From Salinibacter grassmerensis (GTDB lineage Bacteria > Bacteroidota > Rhodothermia > Rhodothermales > Salinibacteraceae), in assembly GCF_947077765.1 (NCBI RefSeq), contig NZ_CAMTTF010000009.1, forward strand, positions 1 through 64,000: 64,000 nucleotides of DNA. Reading direction: 5' to 3'. Both the position numbers and the translations under genes were made by a program. Shown here piece after piece: positions 7,942-15,460 of this stretch. The first letter of the stretch is position 1; every line of letters starts with the position of its first letter. A model generated the notes under the pieces. The model was not told the DNA's origin and searched no databases. It saw only the letters and a program-made list of their open reading frames with translations.

Positions 7942-9615
7942 ATGCGAGATACGTTCCTGCTTGCCGCCCTTCTTCTGCTCGGGGGGACGCTTTCTCCCGC
8001 CGCGGCCCACGTGGCCAGCGATACCATCTACGTCGACACCGATGCCAGTGGGGCGGAGGACGGAAGCTCGTGGACGGACGCCTACACGTCTTTGCAGGAC
8101 GGCCTGAATGCGGCCCGTTCCAACAGCGAGGAGGATGACGTCTGGGTTGCAGGAGGGACGTACTACCCCGATGAGGGCGCTTCCGTCCAGCCCGATGACC
8201 GAGCCGAATCCTTCCGCGTGGAAAGCGGCATCGACCTACGTGGCCACTTCAGCGGGGATGAGGAGAGCTTGTCAGGCCGCACACTCGCCCGAGGCGGCCC
8301 CAAGACCATTCTCAGCGGGGAGATCCAGCAGGACGGCAGTGCCTCGAACAACGCCTACACCGTGCTCCGCCTCACAGGCGGGTCCGCCGGAGAGGTTCAC
8401 ATCGAAAATGGGTCGGCCACCGGCAGCGGCGCGCAGTCTCGGGGCGGCGGAGCGCACGTAAGTGGAGGCACGCTCCACCACGCCGTGCTGACCGGCAACC
8501 GGGCGGGGCGTGGTGCCGCCCTACTCGTCACCGGAAGTCCGAGCCTGGACGTCCTCCAGGTGACGGGCAACCACGCGACCGGGTCCGGGGCGCTGTACTT
8601 CAACGGCGACGCGAGCACGGTGGAGCACCTCACGGTCGCGGACAACACCGCCGACAGCGGCCCGACCGGCCTCTACTTCATCGATAGCGACGCCGCCTTG
8701 GAGGACGTGGCCGCCGGCTCAAATGCAAGCAGCGCCGTCGCGGAGCGCATTCCCATCACGTTCACCACGAAAACCGTCGGCGACACCCTCTACACAAACG
8801 GGTACGGCGAAACACTCACCTACCAAGTAAGCACCGACGACACCACGTTCACCGCCACCGGTGGCGAAAGCGCAAACGTCCCGATCAAAGACGGAGACAA
8901 CCTCGAAATCAGTTCCTCAGACTCAGCGTACCTCAGCACTATCGCCGGTAACAATACAGACGGCGAGCCAAAACCATTCAACGTCAGCGGCTTCCCAGAC
9001 GAACCGGACTACCAGAACACCACGATCAGCGTCCCCAAAGCAAGCGTCACCAACCAGTACCAAATCGTCGGCTTCCCAGACACTAGCCCAGACGGACGAG
9101 ACGTCGGCAACATCTACGTACCATTCGTCAACGAAGCCACACGGTACACGGAACGACAAGCAGGCAACGAAACACTAGACCAAGTCCCGATATGGATATT
9201 CAACGAAAATGATAGTTTCGTCAACAAAGCACAGAATGCGGTCGACGCTGTGAGAGATGTACTTCCGTATTCCACTGAAGGACCATATGTTATATCAGGC
9301 ACAAACGCATTGATCGACTCTGCCGAAGCAAGAAACGAATTCAACTACCACTACGTAGAAGGTGGATCCAATGGAAATAATCAGTTTTACGACTCAGGCT
9401 ACATTGAGTCAGGTAGTAACCGCTTTAGCGGTGCTGCGGTTAAGAGAACACGCATTTCCGAAACATATAGTGGACTTGTTGACATGGAGCAGCAAAACGG
9501 GACTGAAATAAACGTGTACGTCTTCGACAGCGATGGATCATTTGACGAGAACGAAGCTGCCTTCCCGGTGAACATGGAATATAACTCGAAACCAGGATCC
9601 ATTCTACAGCCCTAA
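7942..9615 (+). CDS. Chimeric secreted protein: beta-helix N-terminal half joined to a foreign C-terminal half
   Basis: The 557-residue product starts with a Sec signal peptide (residues 1-22 or so). The opening of a right-handed beta-helix protein follows (IYVDTDASGAEDGSSW, then LQDGLNAA, DDVWVAGGTYYPDEG), with Gly/Ser-rich beta-helix rungs to about residue 265. From about residue 270 (base 8750) the character changes sharply to Thr/Asn/Glu-rich text without helix rungs. Hand counts of 60-base lines give GC 67% at 8641, 53% at 8881, 47% at 9241 and 42% at 9361. The C-terminal half matches no family I know and lacks the sorting domain of its upstream neighbour. It ends 5 bases from the convergent foreign gene. 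I read it as an in-frame chimera created by foreign DNA. Confidence 0.7.
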   Translation: MRDTFLLAALLLLGGTLSPAAAHVASDTIYVDTDASGAEDGSSWTDAYTSLQDGLNAARSNSEEDDVWVAGGTYYPDEGASVQPDDRAESFRVESGIDLRGHFSGDEESLSGRTLARGGPKTILSGEIQQDGSASNNAYTVLRLTGGSAGEVHIENGSATGSGAQSRGGGAHVSGGTLHHAVLTGNRAGRGAALLVTGSPSLDVLQVTGNHATGSGALYFNGDASTVEHLTVADNTADSGPTGLYFIDSDAALEDVAAGSNASSAVAERIPITFTTKTVGDTLYTNGYGETLTYQVSTDDTTFTATGGESANVPIKDGDNLEISSSDSAYLSTIAGNNTDGEPKPFNVSGFPDEPDYQNTTISVPKASVTNQYQIVGFPDTSPDGRDVGNIYVPFVNEATRYTERQAGNETLDQVPIWIFNENDSFVNKAQNAVDAVRDVLPYSTEGPYVISGTNALIDSAEARNEFNYHYVEGGSNGNNQFYDSGYIESGSNRFSGAAVKRTRISETYSGLVDMEQQNGTEINVYVFDSDGSFDENEAAFPVNMEYNSKPGSILQP

Positions 9616-11090
9616 TAAGATTAACCGTAAATCTTGACGTTCCCGTCTTTATACCAGTAGTCAGTCACGCCATTCTTCGGCACGTAACAACACGCCTGGC
9701 TCCCCTCAGGCCTTGTAGTCTCATTCAAGTCCTCGTTTAACCTATTGACTTGACTGTTACAAGCGTTTGAAGAACCATCCGAGGTACTGTTCAACCAGGC
9801 AGACTCATTACTATTAATATCGTAGTAACAGGGTCCACTGGTACCACATTGATCAGTACTATCACAGAACCATCCATTAACTACGTCATAATTTGCAACT
9901 TCTCCCTTTGGACAGCAAACACCAGTGCCATTTTGCGGTGCGTTATCGTACCCGGTGTTTTGTGGGTCGTCGTACTCACCGAAGTTACAGTGGTAGCTGT
10001 TTTTCTTAGCACTCGGATAGTTTGTGTCGCATAGTTCTTGGTTGTTGAGGCATTCGATGGTGCGCTGCCGGTTCTGACACTCTGGGTTGGTGAAGCTGCT
10101 GACCTCTGTCGAGGTTAATTCGCGGCTGTAAATCCGGACTTCGTCTAGGCGTCCGTCGTAGTTTGACGCTGTACCGGTGCCGAGGGTGATACCAGAAGCA
10201 CTGTCTGGGATAGTGCCGGATGGGGTCAGGGAGTCCGTTGCCGTCCCGTCAGCGTAGCCGGTAGCACTATTTGCAGACGAGTTATACGTTGCGGTGAGGT
10301 GTGTCCACGTCCCACTTGGCACGGGTCCGAGGTCAAGGGTGTTCGAACTCGATGTTTGGAATTCGAAGTAAGCCCGTCCACCACTCAAGTAGAGACGGTA
10401 AGCAGAGCCTTTCTGGAGGATTGTCCCGTCGCCGACCGCGTCAGGGTTGATGAACGCGCCCACCGTGATCCCGTCCTCTGGGTCGAGGGTTTGGTCGAAC
10501 GACATGTCGTCCAGGATGGTGGCACTGTCTCCCGGGTCGAATTTGAGTGACTGGCCGAGCTTCCCTCGGATTTGATTCGATGTGTACGTCACGCCACTCG
10601 TCGTGGAAATATCGTTTTCATTTGTCGTGCTGTCATTCGTGCTGTTCTCGAACTGGTAGTAGGCTTCGAGGCCGACGTGCACGGTTTGCGGGCAGCTCGA
10701 CGGCGGGTGGCAGACTTGCGGGCCGTCATTCTCTGAGAACGGGTCGGTCGTGCTGTTACCCGCGGCGCCGTTACACTCTGGGTCAGCGCAGTCCACTAAT
10801 CCATCCCCGTCGTTGTCTTTCCCGTCGTAACAGAGTTCTTTAACGGAGCAGCACAGGGTGCCTTTGTAACTTGTCGGATCCGGTAACTTGTCCTGATCGC
10901 AGTCCGCGATATGAGCGTTTTGGTCACCGCTCATCGTGAACGCGCAGATATCACTGTCAGCACTACAATCTCCTGGTGTGCCCCCGGTCTCGTAGTCACA
11001 ACTCACAACCTCCCGTCCGAGCTTCGCATCGTTCGGGAACGTGTTGTAATCCGGGTCTTGGACACGGCCGGATTGATCGATTTTTCAATT
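8740..11090. mobile_element. Probable horizontally acquired archaeal-like DNA segment (ends approximate)
   Basis: Within this block GC drops well below the flanking DNA. The two coding frames meet tail to tail (stops 5 bases apart) and both lose their 5' ends at the block edges: the plus-strand frame is fused to a resident gene and the minus-strand frame has no start before a stop at 11085-11087. Two truncated convergent genes are what a random captured fragment should contain. No transposase, integrase, terminal inverted repeats or clear target duplication were seen. The N-glycosylation-rich, Cys-rich LamG protein points to an archaeal donor, possibly a nanohaloarchaeon; this is inference. 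Confidence 0.6.
9621..11006 (-). CDS. Cys-rich LamG-domain surface protein, 5'-truncated, archaeal-like
   Basis: The frame encodes 461 residues from a GTG at 11006. It actually stays open to 11084, where the text (GRVQDPDYNTFPNDAKLGR) reads as protein without any start, so the gene has lost its N-terminus and signal peptide. Residues about 1-110 are Cys-rich and include CYDGKDNDGDGLVDCADPEC, a Ca-binding-like repeat seen in surface proteins. Residues about 112-310 are a LamG/concanavalin-like domain (GLEAYYQFEN at its start, GRLDEVRIYSREL at its end). The C-terminal 150 residues carry Cys pairs (GVCCPKG, ACCYVPK) and finish with DYWYKDGNVKIYG. Many Asn-X-Ser/Thr sequons occur. This architecture resembles DPANN archaeal surface proteins. 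Expression is doubtful. Confidence 0.65.
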   Translation of the reverse strand: MSCDYETGGTPGDCSADSDICAFTMSGDQNAHIADCDQDKLPDPTSYKGTLCCSVKELCYDGKDNDGDGLVDCADPECNGAAGNSTTDPFSENDGPQVCHPPSSCPQTVHVGLEAYYQFENSTNDSTTNENDISTTSGVTYTSNQIRGKLGQSLKFDPGDSATILDDMSFDQTLDPEDGITVGAFINPDAVGDGTILQKGSAYRLYLSGGRAYFEFQTSSSNTLDLGPVPSGTWTHLTATYNSSANSATGYADGTATDSLTPSGTIPDSASGITLGTGTASNYDGRLDEVRIYSRELTSTEVSSFTNPECQNRQRTIECLNNQELCDTNYPSAKKNSYHCNFGEYDDPQNTGYDNAPQNGTGVCCPKGEVANYDVVNGWFCDSTDQCGTSGPCYYDINSNESAWLNSTSDGSSNACNSQVNRLNEDLNETTRPEGSQACCYVPKNGVTDYWYKDGNVKIYG

Positions 11091-11200
11091 GCAATAACGG
11101 AATTTAGAACGATAGCATGACGTTGCGTCCGCCGGCCGTCGTTTGTGGGATCAGCACCGGAGCCCCCTTCCGTTCGCCTTGCCACAACGACTCGTCCTCT

Positions 11201-11439
11201 ATGTCCGACGCCCCGGCCCCCACCGACGCGTCCTGCGCTGGGCCGGGGGCGTCCCCCTCGCGTCCATTCTCGGCGACGTGGTCCTGGCCGTGCCGGAGGA
11301 CCTCGGAATCGGGAGCATCATCGTCCTTGTGTTGCCCTACTCGATCGCCCTCGGGATGGTGAGCATGATCGTTTTCTTGGTCTGAGTCCTGCTGGGCCTG
11401 CCGCTCGGGCCGGGCGGGGAGCTGAACTACGTGGGATAG
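11201..11439 (+). pseudogene. Decayed small membrane-protein gene
   Basis: An ATG at 11201 begins a plausible N-terminus (MSDAPAPTD), but that frame soon becomes nonsense. The frame one base over encodes a hydrophobic stretch (WAGGVPLASILGDVVL, then SIIVLVLPYSIALGMVSMIVFLV), hits TGA at 11383-11385, and continues in frame with LLGLPLGPGGELNYVG to TAG at 11437. One frameshift plus one stop would reconstruct a small membrane protein with two or more helices. It sits between the foreign block and the toxin gene, where selection on the resident DNA seems relaxed. The original family is not recognised. Confidence 0.45.
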
Positions 11440-11455
11440 CGGGCAGGTCCAACCC

Positions 11456-11878
11456 TCAGTCTCGTCGCTGGTCGAGAATTGTGAGAAGCTCCGGAGGGGT
11501 GTAGATCGGCAGAGCGGCAGCGCTAAAATCCGCCGTATTGCGGGTCACGATTCCGTCGGCCCCTGCCCTACGGGCGGCGCTGTGGAGGACCGCGTCCTCG
11601 TAGTCGGCAAACCCGGACTCGGCCGCCTGCATCAGAACCTGATGGTTCACCCCCGCGACGTCGAAGAGGCGGAGGAGCGCTTCCACCTTCTCGTGGGTAA
11701 CGGCACTTCCGCGGTTGCTGTCGAGAAGATAATAGATCGTCGTGACGGTGGTCGCCCCGAGCATGCCCCCTAAATTCCCGTGGGCATTCGCGTCGAAAAG
11801 ATGCGCGGCGGACTCGACGAACGGTTCTCGATTCAGAAAAACGTCGAGGACCACGTTGGTATCGAAAAGAATCCTCAT
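11456..11878 (-). CDS. vapC: PIN-domain toxin (VapC family)
   Basis: This is a 140-residue PIN-domain ribonuclease, the toxin of a type II toxin-antitoxin pair. The first acidic residue is Asp6 in the opening FDTNVVLD strand. The DYEDAVLHSAA segment gives Asp92 and Asp95, and TRNTADF (Asn114, Asp117) closes the active site. This is the PIN_3-like subgroup. It overlaps the antitoxin stop by 4 bases, indicating translational coupling. VapC toxins usually cleave tRNA or rRNA; the target here is unknown. Confidence 0.93.
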   Translation of the reverse strand: MRILFDTNVVLDVFLNREPFVESAAHLFDANAHGNLGGMLGATTVTTIYYLLDSNRGSAVTHEKVEALLRLFDVAGVNHQVLMQAAESGFADYEDAVLHSAARRAGADGIVTRNTADFSAAALPIYTPPELLTILDQRRD

Positions 11879-12126
11879 GTCGACTCGTCCAGGTGTTTCT
11901 CTTCGAGGTGCCGTTTGTAGTCGTCCTCGTCGGCCTCTTCCAGGATCCCGATAAATTGACGGGTGGTGTCGGAAGGCGAGGTCTGGTTCTCGTCCCCATT
12001 CTTCTTCGTCACGGCGGCGAAATACGTCTCCACAAGCCGCGACACCGACGTGTCTCGGTCGGCCGCGTAGGCCTTGGCCCGCTCAATCACGTCCTCGTCG
12101 AGCCGCAGCGTGAGTTTCTTGGACAT
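11875..12126 (-). CDS. VapB-type antitoxin (DUF6364/ribbon-helix-helix-like)
   Basis: This 83-residue protein is the upstream partner of the PIN toxin. The N-terminus (KKLTLRLDEDVIERAKAYA, then TSVSRLVETYF) is the standard DNA-binding ribbon-helix-helix-like pattern of DUF6364 antitoxins. The acidic C-terminal tail (LEEADEDDYKRHLEEKHLD) should wrap the toxin. Its start lies 25 bases from a perfect 8-base inverted repeat, a good candidate for its own operator. Confidence 0.9.
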   Translation of the reverse strand: MSKKLTLRLDEDVIERAKAYAADRDTSVSRLVETYFAAVTKKNGDENQTSPSDTTRQFIGILEEADEDDYKRHLEEKHLDEST

Positions 12127-12151
12127 GGCAGGCGATAATCTTTGTTGGGTA

Positions 12152-12180
12152 GACGTACATTGTCATAAATTCTGTACGTC
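12152..12180. promoter_or_regulatory. Inverted repeat, probable toxin-antitoxin operator
   Basis: GACGTACA (12152-12159) and TGTACGTC (12173-12180) form a perfect 8-base inverted repeat with a 13-base AT-rich spacer, so the half-sites are 21 bases centre to centre, two helical turns. It lies just upstream of the antitoxin start and 84 bases upstream of uvrC. The spacing suits two ribbon-helix-helix dimers on one DNA face. Autoregulation is inferred from how VapB systems behave. Confidence 0.65.
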
Positions 12181-12264
12181 CCCCACAGCCCCAGGTTCGA
12201 CCGAATCACGCCCCCTCCTCCATCGTTTTTACGGTGCGTAGCTTTAGTCTCGACCCTCCCGCCC

Positions 12265-14166
12265 ATGAGCGATCTTCTTGACGACAAGCCGGAGGCCCTC
12301 GTCCAGAAGCTGGACGCCCTCCCCACCGACCCGGGCGTCTACAAATTTCTGGACGACGAGGAGTCGGTCCTGTACGTGGGCAAGGCCAAGAACCTGCGCA
12401 ACCGGGTGCGCACCTACTTCCAGCAGAGCCGCCAGCGCGACGGGCGGATCGAGGTGATGGTGCAGAAGGCCGCCGACCTCGACATCATCGTGACGGACAC
12501 GGAGGCGGAGGCCCTCATCCTGGAGAACAACCAGATCAAGGAGCTCCAGCCCCGCTACAACGTCAACCTGCGGGACGACAAGACCTACCCCTACATCTGC
12601 ATCAAGGACGAGCGCTTCCCCCGCGTCTTCAAGACGCGCACCGTGAAGCAGGACGGGTCCGAGTACTTCGGCCCGTACGCGGACGTGTCCAAGATGAACG
12701 CGATGATGGACGCGATCCGGTCGGTCTTTCAGCTGCGCACCTGCTCGCTCGACCTTACCGAGGACAAGATTGAGGCCGGGAAGTACGACGTGTGCCTCCA
12801 GCATCACATCGACAACTGTAAGGCCCCGTGCGTGGGCAAGCAGTCCGAGGCGGACTACATGGAGACGATCGAGCAGGTCAAGAAGCTGCTCAACGGGCAG
12901 ACCCAGGAGCTCATGGACCTGCTCAAGGACGAGATGCGGCGACAGTCCGACGCGCGCAATTTCGAGGAGGCCGCCCGCCTGCGCGATCAGGTCAAGGCCC
13001 TGAAGGACTACTCCCAGCAGCAGAAGGTCGTCAGCCAGGACTTTGCCGACCGCGACGTGTTTGCCCTCCACGTCGAGCGGGACGAGGACATCGGCTGCGG
13101 CGTGCTCTTTCAGGTGCGGGAGGGCAAGATGATCGGCAAGCGGCACAAGTTTCTGCGCTCGGTGGAGGAGCGGACGGACGCGGAGCTGATCCTGTCGCTG
13201 GTGGAGAACTACTACGCCGAGGCGAACTTCTACCCGGAGGAGGTCCTCCTCTCCCACGACCCGAATGACCACCCGGCACAGGACACCCACGCTCTCGAAG
13301 AGCTGCTCCGGCGGGAGCAGGAGCGCAAGGTGCCGATCAAGGTGCCGCAGCAGGGCGAGAAGGCCAGCCTCGTCCGCATGGCCACGTCCAACGCGAAGCT
13401 GCAGGTGGGCGAGTGGAAGACGCAGCAGATGAAGCGGGAGCGCAACCGCATTCCGGAGAGCATCAAGGCACTGGGCGAGGCCCTCAACATGGACGACCCA
13501 CCGCGCCGCGTGGATGGCATTGACGTTTCTCACCACGGCGGCAAGGAGACGGTCGCCTCCTGCGTCGTCTTCACCGACGCCACGCCGCGCAAGAGCGACT
13601 ACCGCACCTACAAGATTCGCTCGACCGAGGAGGGCACCCCCGACGACTACAAGGCGATGCGCGAGGTCGTGCGGCGCCGCTACCGGCGCATGGTGGAGGA
13701 GGACGGCCCCTGGCCCGACCTCGTCGTGATCGACGGCGGCAAGGGCCAACTCTCCAGTGCCGTCAAGATGCTGAAGGAGGTCGGGGCCTTCGACCGGTTT
13801 CCCGTCATCGGGCTCGCGAAGCGGCTGGAGGAGGTCTACCGCCCCGGCGACTCCGATCCGGTGTTCCTGGCAAAAGACAGCCCAGCCCTGCAGCTGCTCC
13901 AGAAGGTGCGGGACGAAGCCCACCGGTTTGCCGTCACCTACCAGCGCAAGCGGCGAAAGAAGAAGACGCTGCAGTCCGAACTGCTCGACATCCACGGCAT
14001 CGGCCCGAAGACCGCGAAGACGCTCCTCGGGGAGTTCGGGTCCGCGGCGAAGGTGAAGGAGGCCGACGAGGCGGCCCTGGCCGAGGTCGTGGGCCCGGCG
14101 AAGGCCGAAACCATCACGGACTATTACGACGAGACCGAGGCCCCGACGGCCGCGGGGACGGGGTAG
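12265..14166 (+). CDS. uvrC: Excinuclease ABC subunit C
   Basis: UvrC makes the two incisions in nucleotide excision repair after UvrA and UvrB have located damage. The 633-residue protein has the GIY-YIG nuclease domain (PGVYKFLDD around 23-31, LYVGKAKNLRNRV 36-48) and a Cys cluster region (CSLDLTEDK... CLQHHIDNCKAPC). It also has a UVR motif that binds UvrB (EAARLRDQVKALKDY), the RNase H-like 5' nuclease domain from about residue 416 (GIDVSHHGG) and C-terminal helix-hairpin-helix motifs from about 573 (IHGIGPKTAKTLL). The length is normal. It is transcribed away from the toxin-antitoxin pair. Confidence 0.98.
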   Translation: MSDLLDDKPEALVQKLDALPTDPGVYKFLDDEESVLYVGKAKNLRNRVRTYFQQSRQRDGRIEVMVQKAADLDIIVTDTEAEALILENNQIKELQPRYNVNLRDDKTYPYICIKDERFPRVFKTRTVKQDGSEYFGPYADVSKMNAMMDAIRSVFQLRTCSLDLTEDKIEAGKYDVCLQHHIDNCKAPCVGKQSEADYMETIEQVKKLLNGQTQELMDLLKDEMRRQSDARNFEEAARLRDQVKALKDYSQQQKVVSQDFADRDVFALHVERDEDIGCGVLFQVREGKMIGKRHKFLRSVEERTDAELILSLVENYYAEANFYPEEVLLSHDPNDHPAQDTHALEELLRREQERKVPIKVPQQGEKASLVRMATSNAKLQVGEWKTQQMKRERNRIPESIKALGEALNMDDPPRRVDGIDVSHHGGKETVASCVVFTDATPRKSDYRTYKIRSTEEGTPDDYKAMREVVRRRYRRMVEEDGPWPDLVVIDGGKGQLSSAVKMLKEVGAFDRFPVIGLAKRLEEVYRPGDSDPVFLAKDSPALQLLQKVRDEAHRFAVTYQRKRRKKKTLQSELLDIHGIGPKTAKTLLGEFGSAAKVKEADEAALAEVVGPAKAETITDYYDETEAPTAAGTG

Positions 14167-14301
14167 GCCCACCCCCATGGGGCTGAATTTTATTCACGGG
14201 TTTCCTTTGCAATAACGGCAACAATCGGGGCACAAACATCCCCGAGCCCGCCTGGCCCCCTTCCGACACTTGTTTTCTCTGCCACTTCCCTCACCGCCCA
14301 C

Positions 14302-14634
14302 ATGCCTCCCCCCGATCCCAGCACGCTGCTCAACCAGCTCGTCGACGAACACTGGGACACCGCGGCCCGGCACGCCTGGCGCCAGTACGACCAGCGGGGG
14401 CGGGGAGCGATCGTCTTTACCGTCCAGGCCGACGCCGCCCCCGAAGAGCGTACACCCCTCAAGTACCTCACCTTCAACGACACATCCGCGGCCGAGGACG
14501 GCGCCTTTTCGAAGCTCCACGAGCTGGTGCGGGCGTACGACCCCGAGGAGCAGGTCGTGGCCGCCGCCGTGTTGCCCGACGAGCGCACCGTCTTCGAGGT
14601 ATACCAGCAGGAGCCGCACCCTCCCCAGGCCTGA
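14302..14634 (+). CDS. Small orphan protein
   Basis: The 110-residue product has no signal peptide or membrane segment. It contains an N-terminal helix (LLNQLVDEHWDTAARHAWRQYDQRGRG) followed by strand-like text (AIVFTVQAD, KYLTF, VVAAAVLPDERTVFEVYQQ), suggesting a compact alpha/beta fold. No family is recognised. It converges on the thioredoxin-like gene. Confidence 0.7.
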   Translation: MPPPDPSTLLNQLVDEHWDTAARHAWRQYDQRGRGAIVFTVQADAAPEERTPLKYLTFNDTSAAEDGAFSKLHELVRAYDPEEQVVAAAVLPDERTVFEVYQQEPHPPQA

Positions 14635-14745
14635 CCGGACGAAAGGAGACCCGCAGTCTCCACAACGGCGGGCAAGTGCGCTGTCCCCAGGCCCGTCTTC
14701 TCCAACCGGGGCGCGTCGGAGAATCCCAAAATTCAGGCGCCACGA

Positions 14746-15375
14746 CTACCCATCGACAACGGAGGGGGACGACCCAACGACGAGCCGGAGCCGTTCTGCG
14801 AGCTCCGTGTCGGCGTCCTCCCAGCCGCCCTCCTCGTAGTGCTCCAGAAATTCGCCGATGAGTTCCATCTTGTCGTCGTACTCCTCTGTCAACTCCTCGA
14901 ACCGGCGGGCCGCTGCTTCCGGGCGCGGGCCCCACGCAAAGAGCTCCGCCCCGTCGCCCGAGAACGCCACGAGCTTCGGGATACTGCGACTTCCGCCTGT
15001 GAGGTACTCGTCCATGATGTCCAGATTCTCGTCCCGCGGCAGGATGCGGAGCGACACCTGGTCGGACAGGGCCGCCGCCTCGGCAATCACCGGGAGCAGG
15101 AACGCCGAGTCGCCACACCACGGCTCGGTAAGCACCATCCAGAGCTGCGAATCCTCGACGGCCTCGACGGCCCCACGGAGCGCCTCCGACGGGGCGTAGT
15201 CCTCGTGGACCTGGGCCTGTCGGTCCCAATTGTATTCGAGGTAGTGGTGTAGGCGCCGCTCCTCTGGATCGGCGTCGTCGGGGAGCGATGTGTCCAGCTG
15301 TCCGGACCACGCTTCCCGGTATTCCTCATAGCGAAGTCCGTCGTGCAGACGACCCTCGTCGAAAAAATCAGGCAT
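14746..15375 (-). CDS. Thioredoxin-family protein with a monothiol WCGDS active site
   Basis: The 209-residue cytoplasmic protein has a thioredoxin fold in its middle (VEDSQLWMVLTEPWCGDS around residues 73-90). The active site is Trp86-Cys87-Gly88-Asp89-Ser90: the second Cys of the usual WCGDC/WCGPC is Ser, so normal dithiol reductase chemistry should not work. The cis-Pro region is recognisable (SRSIPKLVAF). Related thioredoxin_9-type proteins are thought to work with low-molecular-weight thiols. The ATG at 15375 gives the family N-terminus; the upstream open frame is a shadow of the neighbour. Confidence 0.85.
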   Translation of the reverse strand: MPDFFDEGRLHDGLRYEEYREAWSGQLDTSLPDDADPEERRLHHYLEYNWDRQAQVHEDYAPSEALRGAVEAVEDSQLWMVLTEPWCGDSAFLLPVIAEAAALSDQVSLRILPRDENLDIMDEYLTGGSRSIPKLVAFSGDGAELFAWGPRPEAAARRFEELTEEYDDKMELIGEFLEHYEEGGWEDADTELAERLRLVVGSSPSVVDG

Positions 15376-15460
15376 GAGTCGGGGGGCGAAAAATTCGGAA
15401 TCGTAGCGAATCGGGTGGTGCTCTTCGGGACAGCACGGTCGCCCGGGAGGCCGGGGGTCG

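Noticed and set aside
11383-11385. In-frame TGA inside a membrane-like frame, considered as selenocysteine
   Set aside because: No SECIS-like hairpin and no selenoprotein family; a frameshift upstream also breaks the frame, so decay explains it better.
12244-14178. 644-codon open frame antisense to uvrC
   Set aside because: Long antisense frames are expected in high-GC DNA with C/G-rich third positions; the translated text is Leu/Val/Arg/His-rich low-complexity without any domain, while the sense frame is a full UvrC.
11089-14218. The 12-base string TTGCAATAACGG occurs at 11089-11100 and 14207-14218 in the same orientation
   Set aside because: A 12-base match pair is expected many times by chance in 64 kb; neither copy sits at a convincing element end, so I did not treat it as a target duplication.
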